A stretch of DNA of 64,000 bases from an uncultured Spirochaetales bacterium (GTDB lineage Bacteria > Spirochaetota > Spirochaetia > Sphaerochaetales > Sphaerochaetaceae): assembly GCA_949285785.1 (NCBI GenBank), contig CASEAG010000028.1, forward strand, positions 229,161-293,160, read 5' to 3'. Below the pieces are notes generated by a model. That model was not told where the DNA came from and did no database searches. It saw nothing but the letters and a program-made list of their open reading frames with translations. A program made the translations under genes and the position numbers. Each line of letters starts with the position of its first letter. Positions within the stretch are counted from its first letter, which is position 1. This document shows, in pieces, positions 7,288 to 16,468 of the stretch.

Positions 7288-8586
7288 ATGAAAAGAAAGC
7301 TGCTTACAGTTCTCATGGTGCTGCTCAGCGCGGCCATGTGCTTCGCATCCGGAGCAAGGGAGATCGCCGATGACGAGACCATCGTGAAGGTCATCGCAAT
7401 CGACATCGAGGACGATGGGGTCTACCGCGCGACCGTCCAGACCGGTGACGGCACCGTGATCGTATACAGGGCAAGTGAAGAGGAGACCGTCTGCTCGGTT
7501 CCGTTCGAGCAGATCCATGTCGGCTCGGTCCTTGCCGTCAAGGACAACGGCATCATGACGATGAGCATCCCGGCACAGATGTGGGCCACTGAAATAAGGG
7601 ACATCACCCTCGGTGTCGGTGCAGGTGCCTATGACATCACGTTCGCAGAGCCCGAAGGCGTTTATGCGGATGTGATCGCCGAAGAGAATGCCGGTGCGGA
7701 TCTGTGGCCGATGAGCGTTGCAGACGACCTGGCCTCGAGGTTCAGCTATTCATACGCGTATGACCTCGTCGTCGGCTATGCGAGCCAGGGCGTCATCTTC
7801 CGCGGCCCATACTATGTGCGCGGCATCATGGACTTCTGGAACGGATCCGAGCCCCTCACCCCGCTTCAGAGCATGGCCGAAGACGTGAACCTCTACATCG
7901 ACACGATATTCATGAACGGTGTTGCCGAGACGACGGGCCCCGCACCCTCATCAATGGACGAGATCGAGGCGATCACCTCCTTCGAGGACATCAGCCAGCG
8001 CTTCAGCTACGCATACGGCTATGCATCGGCATACCAGGACTACATGTCAGGCATCACTGTGGACCTTGAAGACTATGCCAACGGAGCTCTCACCGCGGTC
8101 TATGGTGGCACCCCGCTGCTTGATGAGGACGAGCGCAGCAGCTCGATCACGGACTACGTCGAATACCTCAGCGAGCAGTATCTGGCATACATCGAGCAGA
8201 TGGCGGCGGAGAACCTCCTGAATGCAGAGAACTTCCTGGACGAGAACGCGGGTGTCGAAGGCATCATCGTCACCGATTCGGGACTGCAGTATGAAGTAGT
8301 GAGAGAGGGTGACGGCGCCAGACCGACAAGCGAAGATACGGTTGTCGTCAACTACACCCTGCGCGACATCGACGGCAATCTGATCGAGTCGTCAGACGGA
8401 TCCCAGTTCGCGCTCTCCGGACTGATTCCAGGCTTCGCCGAGGCCGTGCTCAACATGAACGTCGGAGGCGAGGTCATCGCCTACCTCCACCCATCTCTCG
8501 CCTATGGGGAGAACGGAGCCGGGTCGATCGAGCCCAACTCGCTGCTGGTGTTCGACATCGAGCTGACGGGAATCGTGGAAGAATAA
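7288..8586 (+). CDS. FKBP-type peptidyl-prolyl isomerase, exported
   Basis: A 432-residue protein. Residues 1-21 are a signal peptide (LLSAAMCFASG; the cysteine could be a relaxed lipobox). Residues 330-432 form a complete FKBP domain (VNYTLRDIDGNLIESS, IPGFAEAVLNMNVGGE, YGENGAGSIEPNSLLVFDIEL). Before it lie two copies of a Mip/FkpA-like dimerisation region, with related cores RFSYSYAYDLVVGYASQG (about 151-168) and RFSYAYGYASAYQDYMSG (about 239-256); the first copy looks shortened. Residues 25-130 match nothing I know. It should act as a periplasmic folding helper. It stands alone, divergent from the mtn operon, with its own terminator. Confidence 0.85.
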   Translation: MKRKLLTVLMVLLSAAMCFASGAREIADDETIVKVIAIDIEDDGVYRATVQTGDGTVIVYRASEEETVCSVPFEQIHVGSVLAVKDNGIMTMSIPAQMWATEIRDITLGVGAGAYDITFAEPEGVYADVIAEENAGADLWPMSVADDLASRFSYSYAYDLVVGYASQGVIFRGPYYVRGIMDFWNGSEPLTPLQSMAEDVNLYIDTIFMNGVAETTGPAPSSMDEIEAITSFEDISQRFSYAYGYASAYQDYMSGITVDLEDYANGALTAVYGGTPLLDEDERSSSITDYVEYLSEQYLAYIEQMAAENLLNAENFLDENAGVEGIIVTDSGLQYEVVREGDGARPTSEDTVVVNYTLRDIDGNLIESSDGSQFALSGLIPGFAEAVLNMNVGGEVIAYLHPSLAYGENGAGSIEPNSLLVFDIELTGIVEE

Positions 8587-8613
8587 AGGGCTATTCAGAC
8601 ATCGGATTTCATT

Positions 8614-8645
8614 ACAGGGAGCTGGAGACGGCTCCCTGTCTTCTT
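8614..8645 (+). terminator. Rho-independent terminator
   Basis: ACAGGGAGC (8614-8622) pairs with GCTCCCTGT (8631-8639), followed by CTTCTT. It closes the FKBP gene. Confidence 0.75.
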
Positions 8646-8837
8646 ATCAAGGCACATGGATCTTCAGATTCCGCTTGTCATCGTCTGGAATATATCACTT
8701 TTTCAAAAACGACCAGTCTGCTGACATTGACAGGAACTCCCCCCCTAAGATTTTCCCAGGGATTCTGAGCTGAACGTTGGGTATTCCCGCTCCACGGCGT
8801 CCCTGAATCCATGAAAACAATGGGAGGCATTAGGAAA

Positions 8838-10568
8838 ATGAAGAGACTCTTGGTATTGCTGCTTGTCATTACAGCATTATTTGCATCCTGCAGTTCGGAC
8901 ACGCCTGAACCATCAACTCCGAATGTACCAAATACTCCTGTGGATCCACCAAATGTACCTGATACGCCCGTGAATCCACCGCAGGAAGGCTTGACGGAAG
9001 GCTCGATGCTACTGAAGACGACCACTGAGAAATACATTGTCGAGAGTACGTTCCAAGGCTTGACCGACAAAGTAATGGAAGCGTTCAATTCTGGTACCGG
9101 GACTGTCAGCCTTTCAGACGTGAAACTAGGAAACGGATTCACGGTTAAAAGTGGTACGGTCAAAATAACAAGCGCTTCGGCTCCTGGAGCCAGGGCGGCA
9201 TCGGATGAATACCACCTTGTCATCGACATCACAAGTGCAACCAATAGCAACGAACAGAATCTGTCTCTCGATTATGTATCATCACTGACCATCGAGAATG
9301 GAGCTGTGACTGGAATCAAGCCGATTTCGACTGAGGCAAAGCTTAATGACGCCGTCATCGATGATATCGATAGCAACACATTCATTCCTCTCGCCCTCGC
9401 TTTCCACGACACCGACCTGCTCTTCCGTCTTGGTCATGTGATGGAGGCCATTTCAGAGCAATTCGGAGATGATCTCGGAATTACCATGGATTCCATGTCG
9501 CTTACCGTCGAAGGTTTGGAAGTTGAGATCGATTGCCTCAAGTCGTTCATCATGCCAACAGGAAATGGAGGAATTGTCTTCAGACTGCCGACAAAAGACA
9601 ACCAATGGCATACGATGTCATCTACTGCAGGAATACTCACAATCGATGGGTGGGCAGCAGTGGCTGACACTGGAATCGATCAGACCGAGACCGTTTTGAT
9701 CAAAGACGATGCTGACAGGGAGCTTTCCGATGAATATGTGGCAGGAGAACTTGCAGCCCAGATTTACGGTATCTACTACATGATAATCTATGATTATTTT
9801 GATTGGGATATACCGAATACGAATTCAGGGTCCGAATTTACATTCAAGGCAGACAAAGCGAAGCTGGATGATATAAACACTCTTCTGCGCAGCATGTCCG
9901 GTGATAACACGATGACTGCCAAATCGTTCGAATTTACACAGAGCGGGAACCTTGGTGATGAAACTGCAATGTCACCTGAGAACCCGGGCAAGGTTAACAT
10001 CAGGATGGATCTCACATCCACTGGCCTTATTGAAATCGATGTCAACATCTTCGCATACAGCAACGATATAAGCGACTCACAGATTGTGAGAATCGAAATC
10101 GGAGGTAAAGACTACTACTATCTGAGTTTGGACGTCCTGAAAAGCATGATCCGCGTATTCGGTTCCTTCCTGTACATCAGCGAAGGTGGAGGATTTGTGC
10201 TGGGAAGTCTGATAGCAGAAGAACACCAGGCAGGACAAGTCGTCGATTGTACTTTGACACATGAAGAGACTAGGCCAAATAACCCGCAACTGTCATTTGA
10301 CGGAACGGTAACAGTCAATATTATACGGCCACTTGATCAAGAAACCGGTGTCTCAGGAACAGGGAGATTTTCCTTCACGGATATAGAAGTCCACGACAGA
10401 CTCGGGAATGTGACATATAAGCTATCAGGCAATGGGTCGTACAACATCCCGTTTAGTTTCACCATCGAGTATTTCAGGATGCGTGGCCTCGGCGAATCCA
10501 CACAGGCCGACCTCGACACGGTGAACGCGATGATAATACATGCCATGTACATGATTAACCAGCCATGA
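8838..10568 (+). CDS. Large lipoprotein of unknown function
   Basis: A 576-residue predicted lipoprotein. The signal peptide ends FASC (Cys16), followed by a Pro/Asn/Thr-rich linker with a repeated PNVPNTPVDPPNVPDTPVNP pattern. The rest is rich in beta-strand-like segments and acidic residues; I recognise no domain. ATG at 8838 follows GGGAGG; an earlier in-frame ATG at 8811 lacks a site and would spoil the signal peptide. Base composition is visibly lower in G+C than neighbouring genes, with codons such as AAA, GAA and ATA, which suggests transfer or weak codon selection. It has its own terminator. Confidence 0.75.
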   Translation: MKRLLVLLLVITALFASCSSDTPEPSTPNVPNTPVDPPNVPDTPVNPPQEGLTEGSMLLKTTTEKYIVESTFQGLTDKVMEAFNSGTGTVSLSDVKLGNGFTVKSGTVKITSASAPGARAASDEYHLVIDITSATNSNEQNLSLDYVSSLTIENGAVTGIKPISTEAKLNDAVIDDIDSNTFIPLALAFHDTDLLFRLGHVMEAISEQFGDDLGITMDSMSLTVEGLEVEIDCLKSFIMPTGNGGIVFRLPTKDNQWHTMSSTAGILTIDGWAAVADTGIDQTETVLIKDDADRELSDEYVAGELAAQIYGIYYMIIYDYFDWDIPNTNSGSEFTFKADKAKLDDINTLLRSMSGDNTMTAKSFEFTQSGNLGDETAMSPENPGKVNIRMDLTSTGLIEIDVNIFAYSNDISDSQIVRIEIGGKDYYYLSLDVLKSMIRVFGSFLYISEGGGFVLGSLIAEEHQAGQVVDCTLTHEETRPNNPQLSFDGTVTVNIIRPLDQETGVSGTGRFSFTDIEVHDRLGNVTYKLSGNGSYNIPFSFTIEYFRMRGLGESTQADLDTVNAMIIHAMYMINQP

Positions 10569-10604
10569 TAGAACACTTCTCAGCTCAGTCCTGACTGGGC
10601 GCAA

Positions 10605-10635
10605 CGGAGAGCCCCAGTCGGGGCTCTCCGCTTTT
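10605..10635 (+). terminator. Rho-independent terminator
   Basis: A perfect 11-base-pair stem, CGGAGAGCCCC (10605-10615) with GGGGCTCTCCG (10620-10630), loop AGTC, then CTTTT. It ends the lipoprotein gene. Confidence 0.88.
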
Positions 10636-10657
10636 ATGTCTGAATGATGACTGATTC

Positions 10658-11044
10658 TCACTTCATCGGGAACGTGAACACGACATCCCTGAACCGAGAC
10701 GGAAGATTCGTCGAGATGCCTCTCCTGTAGCGTCCTTCGCCAAGGAGCAGGAAGCGCCCCTCGCACAGTATGAACACGGAGGATGCATCCATGTCCGAGA
10801 CGACCTCCTCTCCATCGAGGGCGATGACGAGCGCACCTTCCCCCTTCTTCACCTCGAACTCGAATCCACCTTTCGAGCTCATCGCACTGGTGACCTGGTA
10901 GGAGACGCTTTCATCCTCGTCGCAGGAATAGGTTCCGTCCTTGCGCTCATATGGAAGAGAACGGTCCATGACCGTGATGACATGGACCATTGCCGGAACC
11001 ACCGGCACATACGTCTCCAGCTGGGATAGGATGTCGAAGATCAT
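10658..11044 (-). CDS. YhcH/YjgK/YiaL-like (DUF386) protein
   Basis: A 128-residue cytoplasmic protein. It begins MIFDILSQLETY, like the MIFxNL start of the YhcH/YjgK/YiaL family, and its end (FILCEGRFLLLGEGRYRRGI ... RDVVFTFP) matches the cupin strand region and the KVVVKV end of that family. Some conserved family residues around the metal site are not obvious, so this is a divergent member. Characterised relatives are linked to sialic acid and sugar metabolism. The ATG overlaps the stop of the upstream kinase gene by one base (TGATG), so the two are co-translated. Confidence 0.55.
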   Translation of the reverse strand: MIFDILSQLETYVPVVPAMVHVITVMDRSLPYERKDGTYSCDEDESVSYQVTSAMSSKGGFEFEVKKGEGALVIALDGEEVVSDMDASSVFILCEGRFLLLGEGRYRRGISTNLPSRFRDVVFTFPMK

Positions 11045-11688
11045 CAGATGTCTTCGCCCTTGTGCGCACAGGCCACCTCGGTGAACGAGAGGATCTGATC
11101 GACGCATCCTCCGATGCCGAGCTTGGCACTGTCGAGCGCAAGGTCGTATGTGCGGCACATGCCCCACTTCTTGTCCGAGTAGTAGTTGTAGAAGTTGGCA
11201 CGTGTCTTGTCGTTCTTCAGACAGATGTCCTCTGCCTTGTCCTTGGGGACCTCGTAGACATTGACCGCACGATGCACTCTGGCCTCGAGAGGAGCATGGA
11301 TGAAGATGGATATTACATTGGGGTTGTCGCGCAGCACATAATCCGCACAGCGGCCGATGATGACGCAGCTGCCCTGGTCGGCGATCTTCTTGATCGTCTT
11401 GGACTGGATCAGGAAGAGCTGGTCGTTGAGAGGCATCTCGTTGAAGCCGAGAGCACCTGAACTCATCGGATAGTTTCCCATCACGAGCGAATACAGCAGC
11501 GAGGATGTCGGCTTCTCGTCGGCATTGTGGAACAGCGCCTCGCTCAGTCCGCTGTCCTTGGCAGCCAGAGTCAGAAGCTCCTTGTCGTAGAACGGGATGC
11601 CGAGCTTCTCTGCAAGCGTGCGCCCCACCTTGCGTCCACCGCTGCCGAACTGACGGCCTATCGTGTAGATGATCTTTGCTTTCTCCAT
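11044..11688 (-). CDS. Cytidylate kinase-like family protein
   Basis: A 214-residue P-loop kinase of the cytidylate-kinase-like group. It begins with IIYTIGRQFGSGGRKVGRTLAEKLGIPFYDKELL (phosphate-binding loop and following helix), continues with QGSCVIIGRCADYVLRD and IFIHAPLEARVHR, and ends with a KTRANFYNYYSDKKWG and YDLALDSAKLG region, all typical of this family. Relatives are common in anaerobes and spirochaetes; the substrate is not established and may not be CMP. It follows a GATATAATG-type promoter and an AGGAGG site and is followed directly by the YhcH-like gene. Confidence 0.8.
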   Translation of the reverse strand: MEKAKIIYTIGRQFGSGGRKVGRTLAEKLGIPFYDKELLTLAAKDSGLSEALFHNADEKPTSSLLYSLVMGNYPMSSGALGFNEMPLNDQLFLIQSKTIKKIADQGSCVIIGRCADYVLRDNPNVISIFIHAPLEARVHRAVNVYEVPKDKAEDICLKNDKTRANFYNYYSDKKWGMCRTYDLALDSAKLGIGGCVDQILSFTEVACAHKGEDI

Positions 11689-11707
11689 TTACTTCCTCCT
11701 GGCCCTC

Positions 11708-11713
11708 ATTATA
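11708..11713 (-). promoter_or_regulatory. -10 box for the cytidylate kinase-like gene
   Basis: A perfect TATAAT on the minus strand, about 20 bases before the ATG at 11688, with AGGAGG between them. The -35 region is not clear. It separates this unit from the exporter genes upstream. Confidence 0.5.
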
Positions 11714-11745
11714 TCACCTTGACCGGCGCAAAGAAGTTTTTTTTC

Positions 11746-13518
11746 TCATTCGGCGAACTGGCTCATGTACAGTCGCCAGTAGACGCCCCTGCGTTCCATG
11801 AGCTCGCCATGGCTTCCGTCCTCGACGATCCGTCTGTCCTGTACCACGAAGATCCTGTCGCAGTTCCTGATCGTCGAGAGGCGGTGGGCGACGATGAAGC
11901 TCGTGCGACCTCTGCTCAGCAGCTCGATGCCCTTCTGCACCAGGATCTCGCTGTTGGTATCGATGCTGCTGGTGGCCTCGTCGAGGACGAGGATAGCAGG
12001 ATCGGCCAGAAGCGTACGGGCAAGGGCGACAAGCTGTCTCTGCCCGGCCGACAGCCTCGCACGGTCCACCATGGTGTCGTACCCGGACTCGAATCGGCAA
12101 ATCATCCCGTCGATGCCGAGTGCCCGGCACACCTTCCTGATCTCCTCCAGTGATGCCTCAGGTCTGCCGTATGCGATGTTCTGCCCTATCGTGCCGGAGA
12201 AGAGACTGCTGTCCTGGGTCATGACGACGACACTGCGTCTCAATGAGCGGTTGGAAAGTCTGGAGACATCATGACCGTCGATGAGGATGCGCCCCTCTAC
12301 GGGGTCGTATAAGCGGCAGATGAGATTTGCAATCGTCGTCTTGCCTGCTCCCGTCGGCCCGACCAGGGCTATGCGCTGCCCCTTATGCACCGAAAAGGAC
12401 ACATCCTCAAGTACATTCACATCAGGCTCATCAGGATAGGCGAACGTGACGTGTTCGAAATCGACGCGTCCCTCGCATCCATCGATGTCCTCGGCATCAT
12501 CTGCCTCCCGTATCGGGGACTTCTCGTCGATGAGTTCGAACACCCTGCCCGCTCCGGCCAGGTCGTTTCCAAGCTGGTTGTACATGTTGGCAAGCGCCCT
12601 TATCGGCTGCCAGAACAGCGAGATGTACGAAGTGAAGGCGATCAGCTGGCCGACACCGGTCGAACCGCTGCCCAGCAGGAATATCGCGACCAGGAAGATC
12701 ATCGCATAGCCGATACCCTGGCTGACATCTATCACGATGCCGATCGTATCCGACAGTCTCACGGCCGACGTCCATGTCGATTTCACCTCGTCGTTGATCC
12801 TCTCGAATGCATCACGGCACTCCTTTTCGGCACAAAACGACTGGACGACCTTGATGCCGTCGAAGAGTTCGTGGCTGTATCCTGCGATGTTGCTCTGCTT
12901 CTGCCTGTATGTCTGCCATCTGGGGTATGTCCTGCTCATTATGACGAAGGCTCCGATGACGATCACGGGCAGACAGGAGAACGCACCTGCGGCCAGAAGC
13001 GGGTCCATGATGAACATGGCGACGACTATCACCAGCAGAAAGAAGATGTTTGGTACAAGAGATGTCACGACCTGCTTGAGCATGTTGTTCAGCGAACTCA
13101 CGTCTCCGACCAGACGGGACAGTATCTTCCCGGTCGGCCGGCTGTCGAAGAACTGCAGGCCAAGCCTCTCGACGTTGGAGAACGCCTCGTCCCTTATCCT
13201 GAGCACGACACCGTTGGATACCCTGGACATCACGTAGACCCTTACGACATAGAGGATCCACCACAGCACGACCAGCGATACATACAGCAGCACCGTATCG
13301 ACAAGCCCCTCCGTATCGCCCCCTGCGATGTCCACGTCCACGGCATGCCGCGTGAGGAACGGAAGAACGGTCAGGATGACGGAGGAGACCATCATGACGA
13401 GGACCACGAACGCCACACGCCACCTGTACTCCTTCATGTAGCCCATCGTTCGCATGAAGATGTCCTTTTTCCGGTACTCGTTGCGCCTCTCGTCCACGTT
13501 GCTTCTATTCACGCTCAT
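11746..13518 (-). CDS. ABC exporter subunit B (membrane-ATPase fusion)
   Basis: A 590-residue half-transporter: about six membrane helices (roughly residues 35-330) and a C-terminal ATPase with Walker A GPTGAGKT, signature LSAGQRQ and Walker B VLDEATSSID, with the catalytic Glu present. It pairs with the adjacent 577-residue protein as a heterodimeric multidrug or lipid exporter. ATG at 13518 follows GGGAGG and lies inside the end of the upstream gene (14-base overlap). An in-frame extension beyond this start overlaps the partner gene and is rejected. Confidence 0.88.
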   Translation of the reverse strand: MSVNRSNVDERRNEYRKKDIFMRTMGYMKEYRWRVAFVVLVMMVSSVILTVLPFLTRHAVDVDIAGGDTEGLVDTVLLYVSLVVLWWILYVVRVYVMSRVSNGVVLRIRDEAFSNVERLGLQFFDSRPTGKILSRLVGDVSSLNNMLKQVVTSLVPNIFFLLVIVVAMFIMDPLLAAGAFSCLPVIVIGAFVIMSRTYPRWQTYRQKQSNIAGYSHELFDGIKVVQSFCAEKECRDAFERINDEVKSTWTSAVRLSDTIGIVIDVSQGIGYAMIFLVAIFLLGSGSTGVGQLIAFTSYISLFWQPIRALANMYNQLGNDLAGAGRVFELIDEKSPIREADDAEDIDGCEGRVDFEHVTFAYPDEPDVNVLEDVSFSVHKGQRIALVGPTGAGKTTIANLICRLYDPVEGRILIDGHDVSRLSNRSLRRSVVVMTQDSSLFSGTIGQNIAYGRPEASLEEIRKVCRALGIDGMICRFESGYDTMVDRARLSAGQRQLVALARTLLADPAILVLDEATSSIDTNSEILVQKGIELLSRGRTSFIVAHRLSTIRNCDRIFVVQDRRIVEDGSHGELMERRGVYWRLYMSQFAE

Positions 13519-15238
13519 GAGATGCCTCCCCGTACTGTGCCATGCAGGTTCTGCAGTATAGTCCACCGAGTGCCATGAGGGATTCGTGCGTCCCTCTTTC
13601 CACCACACGCCCGTTGTCCAGGAAGATGATCTCGTCGCAGTCCCTGACCGATGAGATCCTGTGCGCGATGACGATCCTAACTCCATCATCCGACACCGTA
13701 TCCAGCGAATGCTGGACGGCCTTCTCCGTCTCCATGTCCAGAGCCGACGTCGAATCGTCGAACACGATGACGGGGCTGCGCCTCACGAGCGCACGTGCGA
13801 TGCACAGCCTCTGTTTCTGTCCACCAGAGAGGCCGACACCCTTCTCTCCGACGACCGTGTCGTACTTCATGGCCAGGGCGTCTATGAAGCCATGGGCCTG
13901 GCTCAGTGCGGCCGCATGCATCATCTCCTCATCATCCAGCTTGTCCTGGGCACCCTTCTTCAGGTTCTCCCTCACGCTCTCGCTGAACAGGAAGATGTCC
14001 TGGTCGACGAGCGCGATGTCCCTTCTCAGTTCATCCACCGGAAGGCGGGTCGTGTCCACCCCTCCGATCCGGATCTCGCCGGATGTAGGGTCGCAGAACC
14101 GCATGAGAAGATTGACGATCGTCGTCTTCCCGCTGCCGGTGGCGCCCATTATGCCGAGGCTGCACCCCTCGTGCACGCTGAATGACAGGTCGTCCACGAT
14201 TCTGCGTCCATCGACGACGTATGAGACATGGTCGAACTCCAGGTCACTGCCATGTTCGTCCTTCCTCGACATCGCCGGCAGGCGCACCGGGACCTCCTCA
14301 TGACGATTCATGACAGCCGAGACCTTCCTTGCACTTGCACGCGCCTGGCTGACGTTGGTCAGGACCCAGCCTATCTCCAGCATCGGCCAGACCAGGCTGT
14401 TGACGTATTCCATGGCCGCGGCAAGACGGCCGAGGGTCATGTCACCTCTCATCGTCATCACACCACCTGCAAACAGCGCCAGGGCGACCATGATCCTTCC
14501 AAGGGACGAGACGGCACCGTCATACCTTCCGAAGAGTGTCTCAAGCGCCACGTTGAGATGGAAGAAGGACCTGCTGTGACCGGCAAAGCGTCTCCTCTCG
14601 ACCTCCTCGCATCCGAACGCCTTGACCGTCCTTATGGCACCAAGAGCCTCTCCCGCACTCCGGTTGAGAGCGACGGTCTCGTCGGAGATCCTCTCGAACA
14701 CGGCATCGCCCTTCGCCTCCTCCCTGTAGGCCAGCAGGCCTATGACAGGCATCATCACGATGGCGACGGCGAACACCTGGGGACTGATGCTAAGCAGAAA
14801 CGCCATCATGACGATGCAGTGTATGACGATCTCGACCAGGAACACACCTATGAAGCCGAACGAGAAGCCGATGTTCTCGGCATCATGACGTACACGGCTC
14901 ATCAGCTCCGATGGCGTGTTGGACCTGAAGAACGAGGCGTTCTGACGTTCGATATGATCGACGAGATCGCTTCTTATATCATGTATGACGGCCTGGCTTA
15001 TCCTGTCGGAGGTGAACTCCTGGACGTACTTGAAGACACCTCTGGCGGCAAAGCAGAGGCATAGGGATGCAACCATGAACAGTGCATGGCCGATTCTGGC
15101 CGAGGAGATGCATTCATCGATCAGATGGCTCATGAGCACAGGGCTCATCGCATCAGCCGCGATTCCAAGAAGCATGAAGACCAGACATCTTGCGTATAGT
15201 CTCCTGTTTCCAAGGACATGTCTACGATAGCTGTACAT
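13505..15238 (-). CDS. ABC exporter subunit A with degenerate catalytic site
   Basis: A 577-residue half-transporter with about six N-terminal membrane helices and a C-terminal ATPase: Walker A GATGSGKT, signature LSGGQKQ, Walker B VIVFDDSTSALD. The catalytic Glu after Walker B is Asp here (DD instead of DE), while the partner protein keeps Glu. One weakened site of this kind is characteristic of heterodimeric exporters such as TM287/288 and LmrCD, which supports the pairing. The substrate is unknown. An inverted repeat lies ten bases upstream of the ATG. Confidence 0.88.
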   Translation of the reverse strand: MYSYRRHVLGNRRLYARCLVFMLLGIAADAMSPVLMSHLIDECISSARIGHALFMVASLCLCFAARGVFKYVQEFTSDRISQAVIHDIRSDLVDHIERQNASFFRSNTPSELMSRVRHDAENIGFSFGFIGVFLVEIVIHCIVMMAFLLSISPQVFAVAIVMMPVIGLLAYREEAKGDAVFERISDETVALNRSAGEALGAIRTVKAFGCEEVERRRFAGHSRSFFHLNVALETLFGRYDGAVSSLGRIMVALALFAGGVMTMRGDMTLGRLAAAMEYVNSLVWPMLEIGWVLTNVSQARASARKVSAVMNRHEEVPVRLPAMSRKDEHGSDLEFDHVSYVVDGRRIVDDLSFSVHEGCSLGIMGATGSGKTTIVNLLMRFCDPTSGEIRIGGVDTTRLPVDELRRDIALVDQDIFLFSESVRENLKKGAQDKLDDEEMMHAAALSQAHGFIDALAMKYDTVVGEKGVGLSGGQKQRLCIARALVRRSPVIVFDDSTSALDMETEKAVQHSLDTVSDDGVRIVIAHRISSVRDCDEIIFLDNGRVVERGTHESLMALGGLYCRTCMAQYGEASHERE

Positions 15239-15247
15239 GTTTTCACC

Positions 15248-15262
15248 CGTGTCATGGACACG
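15248..15262. promoter_or_regulatory. Small inverted repeat before the exporter operon
   Basis: CGTGTC (15248-15253), ATG, GACACG (15257-15262). It ends about ten bases before the exporter start codon and may be a repressor site or a leader hairpin. The remaining spacer to 15466 shows nothing I can name. Confidence 0.3.
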
Positions 15263-15466
15263 TAATCAGATCAGGGATTCACGCATGAAGCGAGATACGA
15301 CTATGAAAGAGCACGACTTTCCGAAGAAGTCTCAGGGCTCGCGATGGAGCGGAATGGTGTAGTGCAATGATGTGACAAGCATTTACATACCCTCCCTTTC
15401 TGTCGTATCCGCATTCACCCTAGAACATGAAACGGGTGCTGTCAATATGAATCATGAGGACCTGCC

Positions 15467-16468
15467 CTAGCCGGCAGGCCTCTCCAGTTCCAAAATCGAC
15501 TGCCAGACGCTGTCGATCACGGGAACGCCGTTTGCCAGATTGTCCTGTCGTGTCCTGTATAGCCGCTGTCCGGGATAGCGTATGCCCTCACCCTGTCGGG
15601 AGACCTCGTCCAGTATCCGGTCGACGATACCATCGACCATGCTTCTGTCATGCAGTCTTGCGGGGTCGATGGCGATCATGATCTGCGTAAGGCCACGCTC
15701 ATCCTTAAGGCGTCCGACCTCGCTCACGGACGCTCCATCGGAGAGGGCCGTGGCCACCAGGTCGAGCGCCAGCGACAGTCCGCTCCCCTTCCAGAATCCT
15801 ATGGGAAGCACACGGCAGTTGGCCTCTATGACAGCGGGGTCGTCCGTGAGACGGCCTTCGTCGTCGAATCCTCCCGGCCACGGCAGACGCTCACCCTTGA
15901 GTCTGTACTCCTCCAGCTTCCCGTACGAGTACTGGCTCATCGCGGCGTCGAACACGAAATGGGCGCCATCGGACCGGGGTGTGGATATTATCAGGGGATT
16001 GTTGCCGACCAGCGGCTTCACTCCTCCCCATACGGGCATGTTGGGCTTCGTGTTGGACCAGCAGATTCCGATACAGCCGCTTCCGGCTGCAAGCAGCCCG
16101 TAAGTCGAGCCCCTCAGCCAATGGTTGTTGTAGCCCAACGCAACAAGTCCTATCCCATTTGCATGGGCAAGCTCGCATGCCCTCTCCATCGCCCGCCAGG
16201 CGTTTATCGGGCCTATGCCGAAGTGGCCGTTCCAGCATTCCATGGATCCGAAGGAGGATGTCAATGTCGCCTTGGCATCCTTGTCCACCACCCCATCTTC
16301 GATGTTGTGCACCATCCTGACGAAGCGGTTCGTTCCATGGGTATATACTCCGTCGAGGCTGTTGTCGGCGATGATCCTGGCAAGAAGAGCGGCATCCTCC
16401 CTGTCCACGTCACGCGACAGCAGGATGCCGAGCATAGTGTCATACAGCTTTTCGTATGGGATTCTCAT
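15467..16468 (-). CDS. dlgD: 2,3-diketo-L-gulonate reductase / malate-lactate dehydrogenase family
   Basis: A 333-residue NAD(P)-dependent oxidoreductase of the Ldh_2 family, close in length to E. coli DlgD/YiaK (332). Family features include DGVYTHGTNRFVRMV (catalytic His region), ALGYNNHWLRGSTYGLLAA, VGNNPLIISTPR and DAAMSQYSYGKLEEY, and the late GSGLSLALDLVATALSDG. DlgD reduces 2,3-diketo-L-gulonate to 3-keto-L-gulonate; relatives act on other 2-oxo acids, so the exact substrate is open. It is the last gene of the BMP-importer operon, overlapping the dehydrogenase gene before it by 4 bases. Confidence 0.82.
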   Translation of the reverse strand: MRIPYEKLYDTMLGILLSRDVDREDAALLARIIADNSLDGVYTHGTNRFVRMVHNIEDGVVDKDAKATLTSSFGSMECWNGHFGIGPINAWRAMERACELAHANGIGLVALGYNNHWLRGSTYGLLAAGSGCIGICWSNTKPNMPVWGGVKPLVGNNPLIISTPRSDGAHFVFDAAMSQYSYGKLEEYRLKGERLPWPGGFDDEGRLTDDPAVIEANCRVLPIGFWKGSGLSLALDLVATALSDGASVSEVGRLKDERGLTQIMIAIDPARLHDRSMVDGIVDRILDEVSRQGEGIRYPGQRLYRTRQDNLANGVPVIDSVWQSILELERPAG

